Positions 1-5,938 of a stretch of 5,938 nt of DNA are shown here, one piece after another. A program made the translations under genes and the position numbers. Location: assembly GCA_959021945.1 (NCBI GenBank), contig CAUEYG010000118.1, positions 1-5,938 of the forward strand. Direction: 5' to 3'. This DNA is from an uncultured Eubacteriales bacterium (GTDB taxonomy: Bacteria > Bacillota > Clostridia > Peptostreptococcales > Anaerovoracaceae). How positions within the stretch are numbered: the stretch's first letter is position 1; each line of letters starts with the position of its first letter. A model generated the notes under the pieces. It had not been told where the DNA came from. It worked only from the letters and a program-made list of their open reading frames with translations, and ran no database searches.

Positions 1-665
1 ATCAAGTCGGTAATCCGAAACAAAATCAACAGCATTAAGATAAAAAATCCATTGTTATAAATGGTGTAGTAAAGCTGTGTATGCCTGATGTTAAAGATTT
101 CTGTGATAATGGAAAATCCATCCAAAGGCGGCACCGGAATCAAATTGAAAATCATCAGCACCAGATTGATCTGCACCACATAAAGCAAGATGGTCCAAAG
201 GGCCTCTCCCAGGCCGCTCATGATAAAGGTCTGGCCTGCAGCCATTAAAATCAGCTTCATAATAAACCCAAAAGCCACTGCTACAATAAGGTTCATAACA
301 ACCCCTGCCAGAGATACCAGCAGCTCGTCTCGCCTGCGGTGTTTGAAATTATTGGGGTTGATCTCTACAGGAACGCCCCAGCCAAATCCGGCAAGCATCA
401 GCGCAACAAAGCCGATGGGATCTACGTGGGCCTTAGGGTTCACCGTCACCCGGCCCTGAAATTTCGGTGTTGGGTCTCCCAGCTTGTAAGCAACCCACCC
501 ATGAGCAAATTCATGGAAAGACAGTCCTACTACTACTCCGGGAATGATTAAAATCGTGTTCATCAGCCAGTCAATGGGGCTGGAATACCTCTGAATCGAG
601 GAAAACAGCAGGAATGCCAAAAAAATCAAAAATACTGGGTCAATTCGTCTTCTCAAATCCTTCAT
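1..665 (-). CDS. M50 family (site-2 protease-like) membrane zinc metallopeptidase, partial at the left edge
   Basis: This is an intramembrane zinc protease of the short, PDZ-less YwhC-like type. The 221 visible residues hold the zinc site HEFAH at about residues 51-55 in a hydrophobic helix and the second family motif NLIPVPPLDG at about 174-183, whose Asp (about 182) is the expected third zinc ligand. Both active-site motifs are intact. Hydrophobic stretches lie near residues 11-21, 36-50, 87-99, 118-141, 156-177 and 207-216. From memory, family members are about 220 residues long, so only a few C-terminal codons should be missing. The start is uncertain. ATG at 665 has AAAGG directly against it, which is too close for a normal ribosome site, whereas TTG at 656 (codon 4) would have that AAAGG 9 nt upstream. 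The gene is divergent from the LysM gene. The substrate cannot be told from sequence. Family assignment is firm. Confidence 0.93.
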   Translation of the reverse strand, partial: MKDLRRRIDPVFLIFLAFLLFSSIQRYSSPIDWLMNTILIIPGVVVGLSFHEFAHGWVAYKLGDPTPKFQGRVTVNPKAHVDPIGFVALMLAGFGWGVPVEINPNNFKHRRRDELLVSLAGVVMNLIVAVAFGFIMKLILMAAGQTFIMSGLGEALWTILLYVVQINLVLMIFNLIPVPPLDGFSIITEIFNIRHTQLYYTIYNNGFFILMLLILFRITDL

Positions 666-691
666 CCTTTCTTTTGCATAAAGTATGGTAT

Positions 692-720
692 ATTCTATCA
701 CATTTTAAAGGGTTTTGAAA
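692..720 (-). promoter_or_regulatory. Probable extended -10 promoter of the M50 protease gene
   Basis: Read on the minus strand, the -10 hexamer TAGAAT lies at 697-692 and is preceded by TGA, giving the extended -10 form TG-n-TAGAAT. A weak -35-like TTTCAA lies 17 nt upstream at 720-715. The -10 ends 26 nt before the protease ATG, leaving a leader of roughly 20 nt. The hexamer and its upstream bases (GTGATAGAAT) are identical to those of the transporter promoter in this window. The -35 is poor, so the call rests mainly on the extended -10. Confidence 0.5.
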
Positions 721-778
721 TAAGATAAATAAGAAAGAAATTGGCCTTTCATTGGCCGGGGAGGAGACGAACAATCTT

Positions 779-1186
779 ATGGCAAATAAATATGTCTGCA
801 CAGACATTTATACCGTCAGGGCAGGGGATACTCTTTATTCCATTGCGCAGCAATATCAGGTGGAGGTAGGCCTTCTGATGAGAGTAAACCGGGTCCGCAA
901 TCCGTACAACCTGCGAATCGGAACAAGGTTATGCATTCCGGGGCTGGCGGAAAATAATCCGGTGCCTGCGCCACTTCCGGAAGTTGAACCCAATGTTCCT
1001 CAGGACGGAAACACTGCGCCAAAACCGCCTGCCCAATGCAAGATGATGCATATTGTAGAGGCCGGCGACACACTCTACATGATTGCAAAAAAATATAAAG
1101 TAACTTTAGATGCTCTCATGAGCGCCAACCCTAATATTGACCCGTATAACATGCAGATTGGTGCTGAGCTCTGTATCCCTCAGTAG
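779..1186 (+). CDS. Double LysM-domain protein without signal peptide
   Basis: This 135-residue protein consists almost only of two LysM domains, about residues 9-54 and 89-134, which bind N-acetylglucosamine-containing glycans such as peptidoglycan. Each repeat opens with a YTVRAGDTLY/HIVEAGDTLY block and closes with NPYN or DPYN, then IG and LCIP. A Pro-rich linker (about 61-86) joins them. The repeats align without gaps at an 80-residue offset, and each is bracketed by a cysteine pair 45 residues apart (C7/C52 and C87/C132). There is no signal peptide, transmembrane segment or catalytic domain, so the route to the wall is unclear. A spore-coat or mother-cell role is possible but is only inference. 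I start at ATG 779, since GGGGAGGAG (758-766) lies upstream of it; TTG at 752 would add nine residues and place that ribosome site inside the gene. No convincing sigma-A promoter is visible upstream. Confidence 0.88.
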   Translation: MANKYVCTDIYTVRAGDTLYSIAQQYQVEVGLLMRVNRVRNPYNLRIGTRLCIPGLAENNPVPAPLPEVEPNVPQDGNTAPKPPAQCKMMHIVEAGDTLYMIAKKYKVTLDALMSANPNIDPYNMQIGAELCIPQ

Positions 1187-1209
1187 CCCGCTCAATAGTC
1201 GGCATGACA

Positions 1210-1263
1210 GCTCCCTTCCGGGCAGGCAGGCGACAAAAGCCCAGGCCCAAAGGGAGCCTCTTT
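1210..1263 (+). terminator. Probable rho-independent terminator of the LysM gene, between convergent genes
   Basis: An 8 bp outer stem pairs GCTCCCTT (1210-1217) with AAGGGAGC (1250-1257). Inside it, GGGC (1220-1223) can pair with GCCC (1245-1248) and GGC (1229-1231) with GCC (1239-1241), leaving the loop GACAAAA. On the plus strand it is followed by CTCTTT, a short and imperfect U tract. On the minus strand the hairpin starts just after the cls stop codon but is followed by TGTCATG with no U run. It therefore suits the LysM transcript better and may also block read-through or protect the 3' end of the cls message. Confidence 0.55.
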
Positions 1264-2737
1264 ACAAAATATCGGAAAGAAGTCTGGCAATGCCTTCTTT
1301 ACACCGTATCCATAGACTGCGCCTTTCATATAACTCTTGCGTCAGCTCATGACACTCCTTCATATCCGCCTCAAAGATGGCTTCCAGCTTTCCTGCCTCT
1401 GCTTTATCATAGATAATGGCATTAGCTTCAAAATTCAAGCTAAAGCTTCTCCTGTCAAAATTAGCGGACCCTACGCTGGCTACTTCTCCATCTGCAACCA
1501 AAGTCTTGGCATGGAGAAATCCCTTGTCGTAAATATAAGCTTTACCCCCTGATTTAATCAGCTCCCCTACATAAGAATAGGTAGCCCAATAGACAAAGAT
1601 GTGATCCGGCATACAAGGTATCATAATACGCACATCTACACCGCTCTGAGCGGCCATTTTCAGGGACTCTAAAATGCTGGCGTCAGGCACAAAATAAGGA
1701 GTCTGCAAATAAATCCTTTTCTGCGCAGAAGTGATCATTTTCATATAAGCCCGTTTTACAGGCACGCGGTCTGTATCCGGCCCCCCTGATACGATTTGCA
1801 TCCCTGTATTTCCCGCTTCAATGACATCGCTGTAATAAGCCTCGCTCAACACCACTTCTTCTTTGGAAGCAAAGCGCCAATCCAGTAAGAATCTGGCGTT
1901 AATCTCCTGAACGCAGCTTCCCATAACCCTAAGATGGGTGTCCCGCCAAAAACCAAATTTCTTTTTCATGCCCAAATATTCTCTGGCAATGTTAAAGCCT
2001 CCAATATAACCGACTTCGCCGTCAATAACCACTAATTTTCTATGGTTGCGGTAGTTAAACCGAATATTGATCACTTTTAGTTTTGGAGGAAAAAAATAGG
2101 CCCGCTTTCCACCGGCGTCAAGGAATTCCTTTAACACCTTATCGTTGATCTGTCTGCTGCCCATGGCATCCATGAGAAGACGCACTTCTACGCCTTCCCT
2201 TGCCTTCTTTGTAAGAGCGTCAATCAGTCTGCGGCCAACAGGGTCATTCTTGATAATAAAGTACATCATATTAATGGAATCAGTGGCGTTTTCAATGTCC
2301 CGGAGCAGGGTCCTGAACTTTTGTCTTCCTCCTGTCAGAATGGTGATTCGATTATTTTGCGTATAAAAAGCCCGTCCGTAAAGCCCATTAAGATGGACCA
2401 TATCCTTCCACATCTCTATCTCAGGCGCGGCAAAGGAAAAGGTGCCTTCTTCAATTTGTTTCAGCTGCCGGTTCAGGCTGGCATCTAAGCTTTCCTCTTC
2501 AGAACGGGTGAGCCGAAAGATCTTTTTGCGGACAATGTTTTGTGAAAAGAGAAAATAAAAAAGGATTCCTGCTATGGGCAGCAGGAATAATACCATAATC
2601 CATGCAAGAGCTGCTGATGGATTTTTTCTCTCTAAAAATATGATGGTAAATGCAATCACGAGATTTACCACAAATAAAATGCTGGTAAACTGTGCAAAAT
2701 GGGGAATATCGCTCCATATCCCAAACCAATCAATCAT
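1262..2737 (-). CDS. cls: Cardiolipin synthase (phospholipase D superfamily)
   Basis: This membrane enzyme condenses two phosphatidylglycerol molecules into cardiolipin and glycerol. It has 491 residues, close to the usual size of bacterial Cls. Two N-terminal hydrophobic segments (about 17-35 and 43-65) anchor it in the membrane. They are followed by two phospholipase D domains, each with an intact HKD motif: H232, K234, D239 in HRKLVVID, followed by GGFNIAREY, and H409, K411, D416 in HAKTLVAD, followed by GSANFDRRS. The ATG at 2737 has a strong AAGGAGA site (2749-2743) at normal spacing. The gene starts 36 bp after the stop of the transporter ATPase gene on the same strand, with no U-tailed hairpin or clear promoter in the gap, so it is probably the last gene of the T-box-controlled operon. 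Minor cardiolipin synthase paralogues with other phospholipid substrates cannot be excluded. Confidence 0.95.
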   Translation of the reverse strand: MIDWFGIWSDIPHFAQFTSILFVVNLVIAFTIIFLERKNPSAALAWIMVLFLLPIAGILFYFLFSQNIVRKKIFRLTRSEEESLDASLNRQLKQIEEGTFSFAAPEIEMWKDMVHLNGLYGRAFYTQNNRITILTGGRQKFRTLLRDIENATDSINMMYFIIKNDPVGRRLIDALTKKAREGVEVRLLMDAMGSRQINDKVLKEFLDAGGKRAYFFPPKLKVINIRFNYRNHRKLVVIDGEVGYIGGFNIAREYLGMKKKFGFWRDTHLRVMGSCVQEINARFLLDWRFASKEEVVLSEAYYSDVIEAGNTGMQIVSGGPDTDRVPVKRAYMKMITSAQKRIYLQTPYFVPDASILESLKMAAQSGVDVRIMIPCMPDHIFVYWATYSYVGELIKSGGKAYIYDKGFLHAKTLVADGEVASVGSANFDRRSFSLNFEANAIIYDKAEAGKLEAIFEADMKECHELTQELYERRSLWIRCKEGIARLLSDIL

Positions 2738-2773
2738 CCTCTTCTCCTTACTCCTGCGCAGGCGCGTCTGCCT

Positions 2774-3547
2774 TTACAGGAGCATCCTGTCGTTGTCAAT
2801 TTCAAATTTTTCAATCAAAGTCTCTACCGTCATGGCTTCCCGCTCAGGGCCCTGAAGGTCCATTACAATCGTTCCGTTCTGCATTAAAATGGTCCTGTTG
2901 CCGTGCTCCAATGCGGCCTTCATATTATGAGTGATCATCATGGTACACATTTGACCGTCTTCGGAGAAATAGTCTGTCAGTTCCAGGACTTTTTTTGCTG
3001 CGGAAGGATCCAGAGCAGCCGTGTGCTCATCCAGCAGCAGCAGCTTTGGCTTTGCGATGACAGCCATAAACAAAGTCAGAGCCTGCCTCTGTCCTCCTGA
3101 CAGCAGCCGCGCTTTTTCCTTCATCCGATCTTCCAGGCCCATATCCAAAAGGCGCAGCTTTTCCCGGAACAGCTCCCTATCCTTTTTGCTAATTCCAGGC
3201 TGCAGACCCCGGCTTCTCTTTTTGTTATAAGCAATGGAAAGATTTTCTTCAATGGTCATATCAAAGGCTGTTCCCTTGAGCGGGTCTTGAAAGACTCTTC
3301 CGATTTTCTTTGCCCTTTTATGCTCCGCCAGCCTGGAAATATCCTGTCCATCTAATACAATGCTGCCCCCGTCAAGGCGGTACACACCTGCAATGCAGTT
3401 CATCAGAGTGGACTTTCCCGCCCCGTTGCTGCCGATAACAGTAACAAAATCTCCTGCTTTCAGGGAAAGGCTCACCCTGTCCAAGGCGATCTTTTCATTG
3501 ACGGTTCCCGGGCTGAAAATCTTTGTCATATCTTTTACATCAAGCAT
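2774..3547 (-). CDS. trpZ: ABC transporter ATP-binding protein, tryptophan/aromatic amino acid importer type
   Basis: This cytoplasmic ATPase powers the importer encoded with it. Its 257 residues carry a full nucleotide-binding domain: Walker A GSNGAGKST (39-47), Q-loop Gln about 87, signature LSGGQRQ (149-155), Walker B LLLLDE ending at E174, D-loop AALDP (177-181) and switch His about 207. The stretch DEHTAALDP, with His right after the catalytic Glu, is typical of the ATPases paired with PF04392-type binding proteins. With a single ATPase gene and a single permease gene, both presumably act as homodimers. The ATG at 3547 lies inside the end of the permease gene (8 bp overlap), suggesting translational coupling. 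The symbol follows the pneumococcal trpXYZ naming by similarity and context. ATPase function is certain; tryptophan as substrate is inferred. Confidence 0.9.
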   Translation of the reverse strand: MLDVKDMTKIFSPGTVNEKIALDRVSLSLKAGDFVTVIGSNGAGKSTLMNCIAGVYRLDGGSIVLDGQDISRLAEHKRAKKIGRVFQDPLKGTAFDMTIEENLSIAYNKKRSRGLQPGISKKDRELFREKLRLLDMGLEDRMKEKARLLSGGQRQALTLFMAVIAKPKLLLLDEHTAALDPSAAKKVLELTDYFSEDGQMCTMMITHNMKAALEHGNRTILMQNGTIVMDLQGPEREAMTVETLIEKFEIDNDRMLL

Positions 3548-4442
3548 TTTTAGCCCCCCTCTTTTTCTTTTTCAAGGAAAAACTTTCTCCCAGAACACCC
3601 AGAGATAAAGCGATTACTACAATAATGGCGGATACCAGCTTCATGTCCGTGGCCTGCATGCCCAGGTTCAGGGCAATTGCCAAAATCAAACGGTAGACAA
3701 TTGCTCCTAGGGCCACTGCGATCAAGCGTCTCAAAAGATTGCTGGTTCCAAAGATCACTTCACCGATAATAACAGAAGCCAGTCCAATGACTACCATGCC
3801 CACGCCCATACCAATATCGGAATAACCCTGGTATTGGGCCAAAAGTCCTCCTGCCAGGCCAACAAAGCCATTGGACACGGACAGGCCCAGCAGTTTCATG
3901 TTATCGCTGCTGATTCCCGCTGCCCGGACCATGTCCTCGTTATCACCGGTTGCCCGCAGGGCAAAGCCTTTTCTCGTTTTCAGGAAGAAGAAGAAAATAG
4001 CAATAACCAGGACCAGTACAATGGCTCCCACCATCAGATTTGACCATTCCATGGGAAACAGTTTTTCTGCCTGGGAATAAAGGGTATCGCTCCTTGTGAG
4101 AGGCAGGTTGGCCTTGTTTCCCATAATGCGCAGGTTCACAGAATACACTCCCAGCATGACCAGTATGCCTGCCAGCAGCGGCTGTATCTTTAATTTTGTA
4201 TTGAGAAGAGCTGTCACAGCCCCGGCGCATGCTCCACCTACAAAAGCTGCGACCAATCCAATAATGGGATTTACGCCCATGGTGCACAGCATGGCCGAAG
4301 CTGCCGCCCCTGTTACAATGCTCCCGTCTACGGTCAGGTCAGGCGTGTTGAGTGTACGAAAGGACAAGAACACACCTAGTGCCAGTACTGCATATATCAT
4401 ACCCAGTTCAATAGAACCGATCAGTGCATCAACTGTTATCAT
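3540..4442 (-). CDS. trpY: ABC transporter permease (BPD_transp_2 type), tryptophan/aromatic amino acid importer
   Basis: This polytopic inner-membrane permease of 300 residues has about eight hydrophobic helices. It is related to the permeases for branched-chain amino acids (LivH/LivM) and sugars. Recognisable family features are RTLNTPDLTVDGS (29-41) near the N terminus, the cytoplasmic coupling loop GFALRATGDNEDMVRAAGI (159-177), which contacts the ATPase, and GLASVIIGE (220-228). The C terminus ends in a basic KKKKR tail. The ATG at 4442 has AGGAGA (4456-4451) at 8 nt spacing, and this site lies within the last codons and stop of the binding-protein gene. Only 4 bp separate the two genes, and the 3' end overlaps the ATPase gene by 8 bp. 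This is a tightly coupled cassette in the order binding protein, permease, ATPase. Substrate is inferred from the neighbours and the T-box. Confidence 0.9.
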   Translation of the reverse strand: MITVDALIGSIELGMIYAVLALGVFLSFRTLNTPDLTVDGSIVTGAAASAMLCTMGVNPIIGLVAAFVGGACAGAVTALLNTKLKIQPLLAGILVMLGVYSVNLRIMGNKANLPLTRSDTLYSQAEKLFPMEWSNLMVGAIVLVLVIAIFFFFLKTRKGFALRATGDNEDMVRAAGISSDNMKLLGLSVSNGFVGLAGGLLAQYQGYSDIGMGVGMVVIGLASVIIGEVIFGTSNLLRRLIAVALGAIVYRLILAIALNLGMQATDMKLVSAIIVVIALSLGVLGESFSLKKKKRGAKNA

Positions 4443-4446
4443 TCCC

Positions 4447-5439
4447 TTATTCTCCTAAATTAGCAGCGTCTTTTAAAATGGCATCCGGAATTTTGATTCC
4501 AATGGCATCTGCTGTTGACTGATTAACGTAAGCCTTCATATCGTCCATAACCTTAACCGGCATAGTGCTGGTGTCAGCTCCCTTTAGCACTTGCGCCGCC
4601 ATCTTCCCTGTTTCTGCTCCCAGAGATTCATACTGAATGCCGTAGGTAGCAAGGCCTCCGTCTTTTACCATGGAGTCAGCCCCTACGTAGAACGGAATCT
4701 TTGCTCCTACAAACACATCGGTTGCCACAGACATAGCGCTGGCTACAGTGTTGTCAATAGGGGAAAAGACAGCGTCGCATTTTCCTGCCAGGCTTTGCGC
4801 TGCCTGCTGGATTTCGTTGGAATTGGTTACAGCTGCTTCCTCCACCTTCATGCCCTTTTTCTTTGCATAAGCCTTTAAATCATCAACAACAGACGCAGCG
4901 TTGACTTCGCTGGAGTTGTAAAGAGCACCGATGGTTTTAATGTCCGGTGTAATGTTCAAAGCCAGGTCCATAATTTTATCTGCGGAAACCAGATCAGAAG
5001 TTCCTGTTATATTGCCGCCGGGAGCATCAAAATCCTCCACCAGCTCCGCCTCTACCGGGTCTGTTACTGCTGAAAAGATAATTGGAATATCCTTTGTTTC
5101 CCCATAAGCTGCCTGAGCTGCCGGGGTAGAAATGGCAATAATCAAATCGCATTTGTCAGAAACAAATTTCTGGCAGATGGTCTTTAAGTTGGCCTGTTCG
5201 TTTTGGGCATTTTGATAATCAATAGAAACCGTATCTCCATCTTTATATCCCTCTTCTTCCAGCTGTTTAAGAATGCTTTCTCTGATGGTGTCCAGGGATG
5301 GATGCTCCACTAGCTGTACCAGACCGATCTTCAGCTGGCCGTCACTGCCTTCACTGTCCCCGCTGCTGCCGCATCCTGCCAGCAGGCCGCACAGGGCCAT
5401 AATCATTGCCATTACAATTGCTATACTTCTCTTTTTCAT
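4447..5439 (-). CDS. trpX: ABC transporter substrate-binding lipoprotein (PF04392 type), probable tryptophan/aromatic amino acid binding
   Basis: This is the extracytoplasmic binding protein that delivers ligand to the permease. Its 330 residues begin with a lipoprotein signal: basic MKKR, a hydrophobic stretch, and the lipobox LAGC with the lipidated Cys at 23, followed by a Ser/Gly/Asp/Glu linker. The mature part shows the ABC_sub_bind (TrpX-like) pattern: GLVQLVEHPSLD (39-50), an AISTPAAQAAYG block, a SAVTDPVEAELV block and PGGNITGTSDL. The ATG at 5439 has AAAGGAG (5453-5447) at 7 nt spacing. It is the first gene after the T-box leader, whose terminator lies about 60 bp upstream. From memory, pneumococcal TrpX homologues bind tryptophan and related aromatic amino acids. 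The Trp specifier in the leader supports tryptophan here, but ligand choice cannot be read from the protein alone. Confidence 0.9.
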   Translation of the reverse strand: MKKRSIAIVMAMIMALCGLLAGCGSSGDSEGSDGQLKIGLVQLVEHPSLDTIRESILKQLEEEGYKDGDTVSIDYQNAQNEQANLKTICQKFVSDKCDLIIAISTPAAQAAYGETKDIPIIFSAVTDPVEAELVEDFDAPGGNITGTSDLVSADKIMDLALNITPDIKTIGALYNSSEVNAASVVDDLKAYAKKKGMKVEEAAVTNSNEIQQAAQSLAGKCDAVFSPIDNTVASAMSVATDVFVGAKIPFYVGADSMVKDGGLATYGIQYESLGAETGKMAAQVLKGADTSTMPVKVMDDMKAYVNQSTADAIGIKIPDAILKDAANLGE

Positions 5440-5497
5440 CGCTTTTCTCCTTTGTCCTCTACTCTTGACTTGGATGCTCTCTGCCGGTTCTTTTCAC

Positions 5498-5533
5498 AAA
5501 AAAACACTTGTCCTCCCTACAAGGACAAGTGTT
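5498..5533 (-). terminator. T-box intrinsic terminator upstream of trpX
   Basis: A perfect 11 bp stem pairs AACACTTGTCC (5533-5523) with GGACAAGTGTT (5513-5503). It can extend by T5522-A5514 and a T5521-G5515 wobble, leaving the loop GTAGG. A run of seven T (5504-5498), two of them in the stem, follows directly. This is the off state of the leader. Its 5' arm is the same sequence that the antiterminator needs, so the two folds exclude each other. Confidence 0.93.
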
Positions 5534-5552
5534 AACCTGCGGTACCACCTTG
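5520..5552 (-). promoter_or_regulatory. T-box antiterminator with tRNA acceptor-end bulge UGGU
   Basis: The conserved T-box sequence is AAGGTGGTACCGC (5551-5539). Helix A1 pairs CAAGG (5552-5548) with CCTTG (5524-5520). It differs from the common GAGGG/CCCTC but stays fully paired. The seven-base bulge TGGTACC (5547-5541) exposes UGGU (5547-5544) to pair with the 3' NCCA end of uncharged tRNA. Helix A2 pairs GCAGG (5540-5536) with CTTGT (5529-5525) through two G-U wobbles, with loop TTAACA. Bases 5533-5520 are shared with the terminator, which is the switching mechanism. Confidence 0.88.
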
Positions 5553-5816
5553 CTTGATGCTATACGCATCCTCTCTGCAGAGTGCCATCACACTCTTTGC
5601 CCGTCACGCCGGCTTCGCGTCTCCGCTACTGAGCTTTTCACTGAACGCTGCTCCCGATTATGTTCTGTATACGCAGCGCTGTTATGCCGTTTGCTTTGCC
5701 CTCAGAGGCCCATTTGGCTGAAACAGTCATTTGCCCGGCTTCCATCATCCCGGACTTGCTGGAAAATCGTTTTTCAGCTTTACTCCCTCGTCTTCGGTTT
5801 CATATAATATGTAATA

Positions 5817-5846
5817 ATTCTATCACTCCCAGCGCTTGCTTGTCAA
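5817..5846 (-). promoter_or_regulatory. Sigma-A-type promoter of the T-box-trpXYZ-cls operon
   Basis: On the minus strand a perfect -35 TTGACA (5846-5841) is followed after 18 nt by TAGAAT (5822-5817), one base off the TATAAT consensus and preceded by TGA as an extended -10. The expected transcription start is near 5810, about 20 nt before the 5' arm of T-box stem I, which is the normal arrangement for such leaders. Confidence 0.85.
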
Positions 5847-5938
5847 TCCTTTTTATTTTCCATGGACCCATCTTAAAAAAGTATCGGGAGTTTTACACCT
5901 AAATAGAGAAAAAATTGCTGTGAGCATTGCAAATGCTT

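Larger units (their letters stand above)
5498..5810 (-). promoter_or_regulatory. T-box riboswitch leader, Trp (UGG) specifier, controlling trpXYZ (and probably cls)
   Basis: This cis-acting RNA senses uncharged tRNA and switches between termination and antitermination. Stem I: GAGG (5789-5786) pairs with CCTC (5708-5705). Above it the specifier loop has GAGTAAA on the 5' side, including the conserved AGTA (5784-5781), and CAAATGGG on the 3' side, closed by GCTGAAA (5778-5772) with TTTCAGC (5723-5717). In register with the GAAA-GGC-A arrangement of the B. subtilis glyQS leader as I recall it, the codon is UGG (5712-5710) followed by a purine. Distal stem I elements are AGCAAGTCCGGG (5760-5749) and ATGGAAGCCGGGC. 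A stem II candidate pairs AGCGCTGC (5680-5673) with GCAGCGTT (5651-5644). Stem III is GATGC-gtata-GCATC (5570-5556). Antiterminator and terminator follow. AUG (Met) is the main alternative codon reading. T-box identity is very secure; Trp specificity is likely. Confidence 0.93.

Noticed and set aside
190..551. Plus-strand open frames across the left end
   Set aside because: They are antisense to the M50 protease, whose motifs are clear on the minus strand.
677..685. CATAAAGTA on the plus strand, resembling a sigma-K -10 (CATANNNTA), as a sporulation promoter for the LysM gene
   Set aside because: No matching -35 element is seen about 16 nt upstream, and the match is short enough to arise by chance in AT-rich sequence.
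741..757. Repeated TTGGCC (741-746 and 752-757), which could form a GGCC/GGCC hairpin before the LysM ribosome site
   Set aside because: Only a 4 bp stem and no known operator resembles it; too short to claim.
752..778. TTG at 752 as start of the LysM gene
   Set aside because: It would put the strong GGGGAGGAG site inside the coding region and add nine residues before the clean ATG at 779; no ribosome site precedes 752.
2753..2762. Perfect palindrome CCTGCGCAGG in the gap between the ATPase gene and cls
   Set aside because: Ten bases without a U tract; not a terminator, and no basis to call it an operator.
5508..5902. Plus-strand open frames of 80-99 codons across the leader region
   Set aside because: They run antisense through the T-box, have no family resemblance or ribosome site, and the structure of the leader explains the sequence.
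5923..5937. Small inverted repeat AGCATT-TGC-AATGCT (minus-strand reading) near the right edge, possibly the end of an upstream transcript
   Set aside because: The T run lies nine or more bases beyond the stem, the stem is AT-rich and short, and the upstream gene is outside the window.

Overview
The window looks like a chromosomal piece of a low-to-moderate GC Gram-positive anaerobe, most likely a clostridial (Lachnospiraceae-like) Firmicute. The reasons are a T-box riboswitch, strong AGGAG-type ribosome sites, a clostridial-style double LysM protein and an ABC transporter of the TrpXYZ type. This taxonomic placement is an inference from gene content and style; no marker gene is present.

Layout, left to right. 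(1) Positions 1-665, minus strand: most of a small M50 site-2-protease-like membrane metallopeptidase, cut by the left edge. (2) 666-778: a divergent intergenic region with an extended -10 promoter for the protease. (3) 779-1186, plus strand: a 135-residue protein made of two LysM domains, followed by a hairpin (1210-1257) between two convergent genes. (4) 1262-5439, minus strand: four closely spaced genes, which in transcription order are an aromatic-amino-acid-type substrate-binding lipoprotein (trpX-like), a permease (trpY-like), an ATPase (trpZ-like) and a cardiolipin synthase (cls). (5) 5440-5846: the control region of that operon, with a sigma-A-type promoter (TTGACA, 18 nt, TAGAAT) and a complete T-box leader. 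(6) 5847-5938: AT-rich sequence with no gene I can support.

How it works together. The T-box reads a tRNA. The trinucleotide at the specifier position, aligned from memory to the B. subtilis glyQS leader, is UGG (Trp). This fits the downstream genes, which resemble the tryptophan/aromatic amino acid transporter TrpXYZ. When uncharged tRNA-Trp accumulates, an antiterminator (5552-5520) should replace a strong 11-13 bp terminator (5533-5503 plus U tract), so the transporter is made. The cardiolipin synthase lies 36 bp after the ATPase with no visible terminator or new promoter between them, so it probably shares this tryptophan-responsive transcript at least in part.

I found no mobile element, CRISPR array, tRNA, rRNA or unknown multi-gene system. 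The points most worth a second look are the T-box to cls linkage, a mismatch between the Trp specifier and the acceptor-pairing base, and a matched cysteine pair in both LysM repeats.
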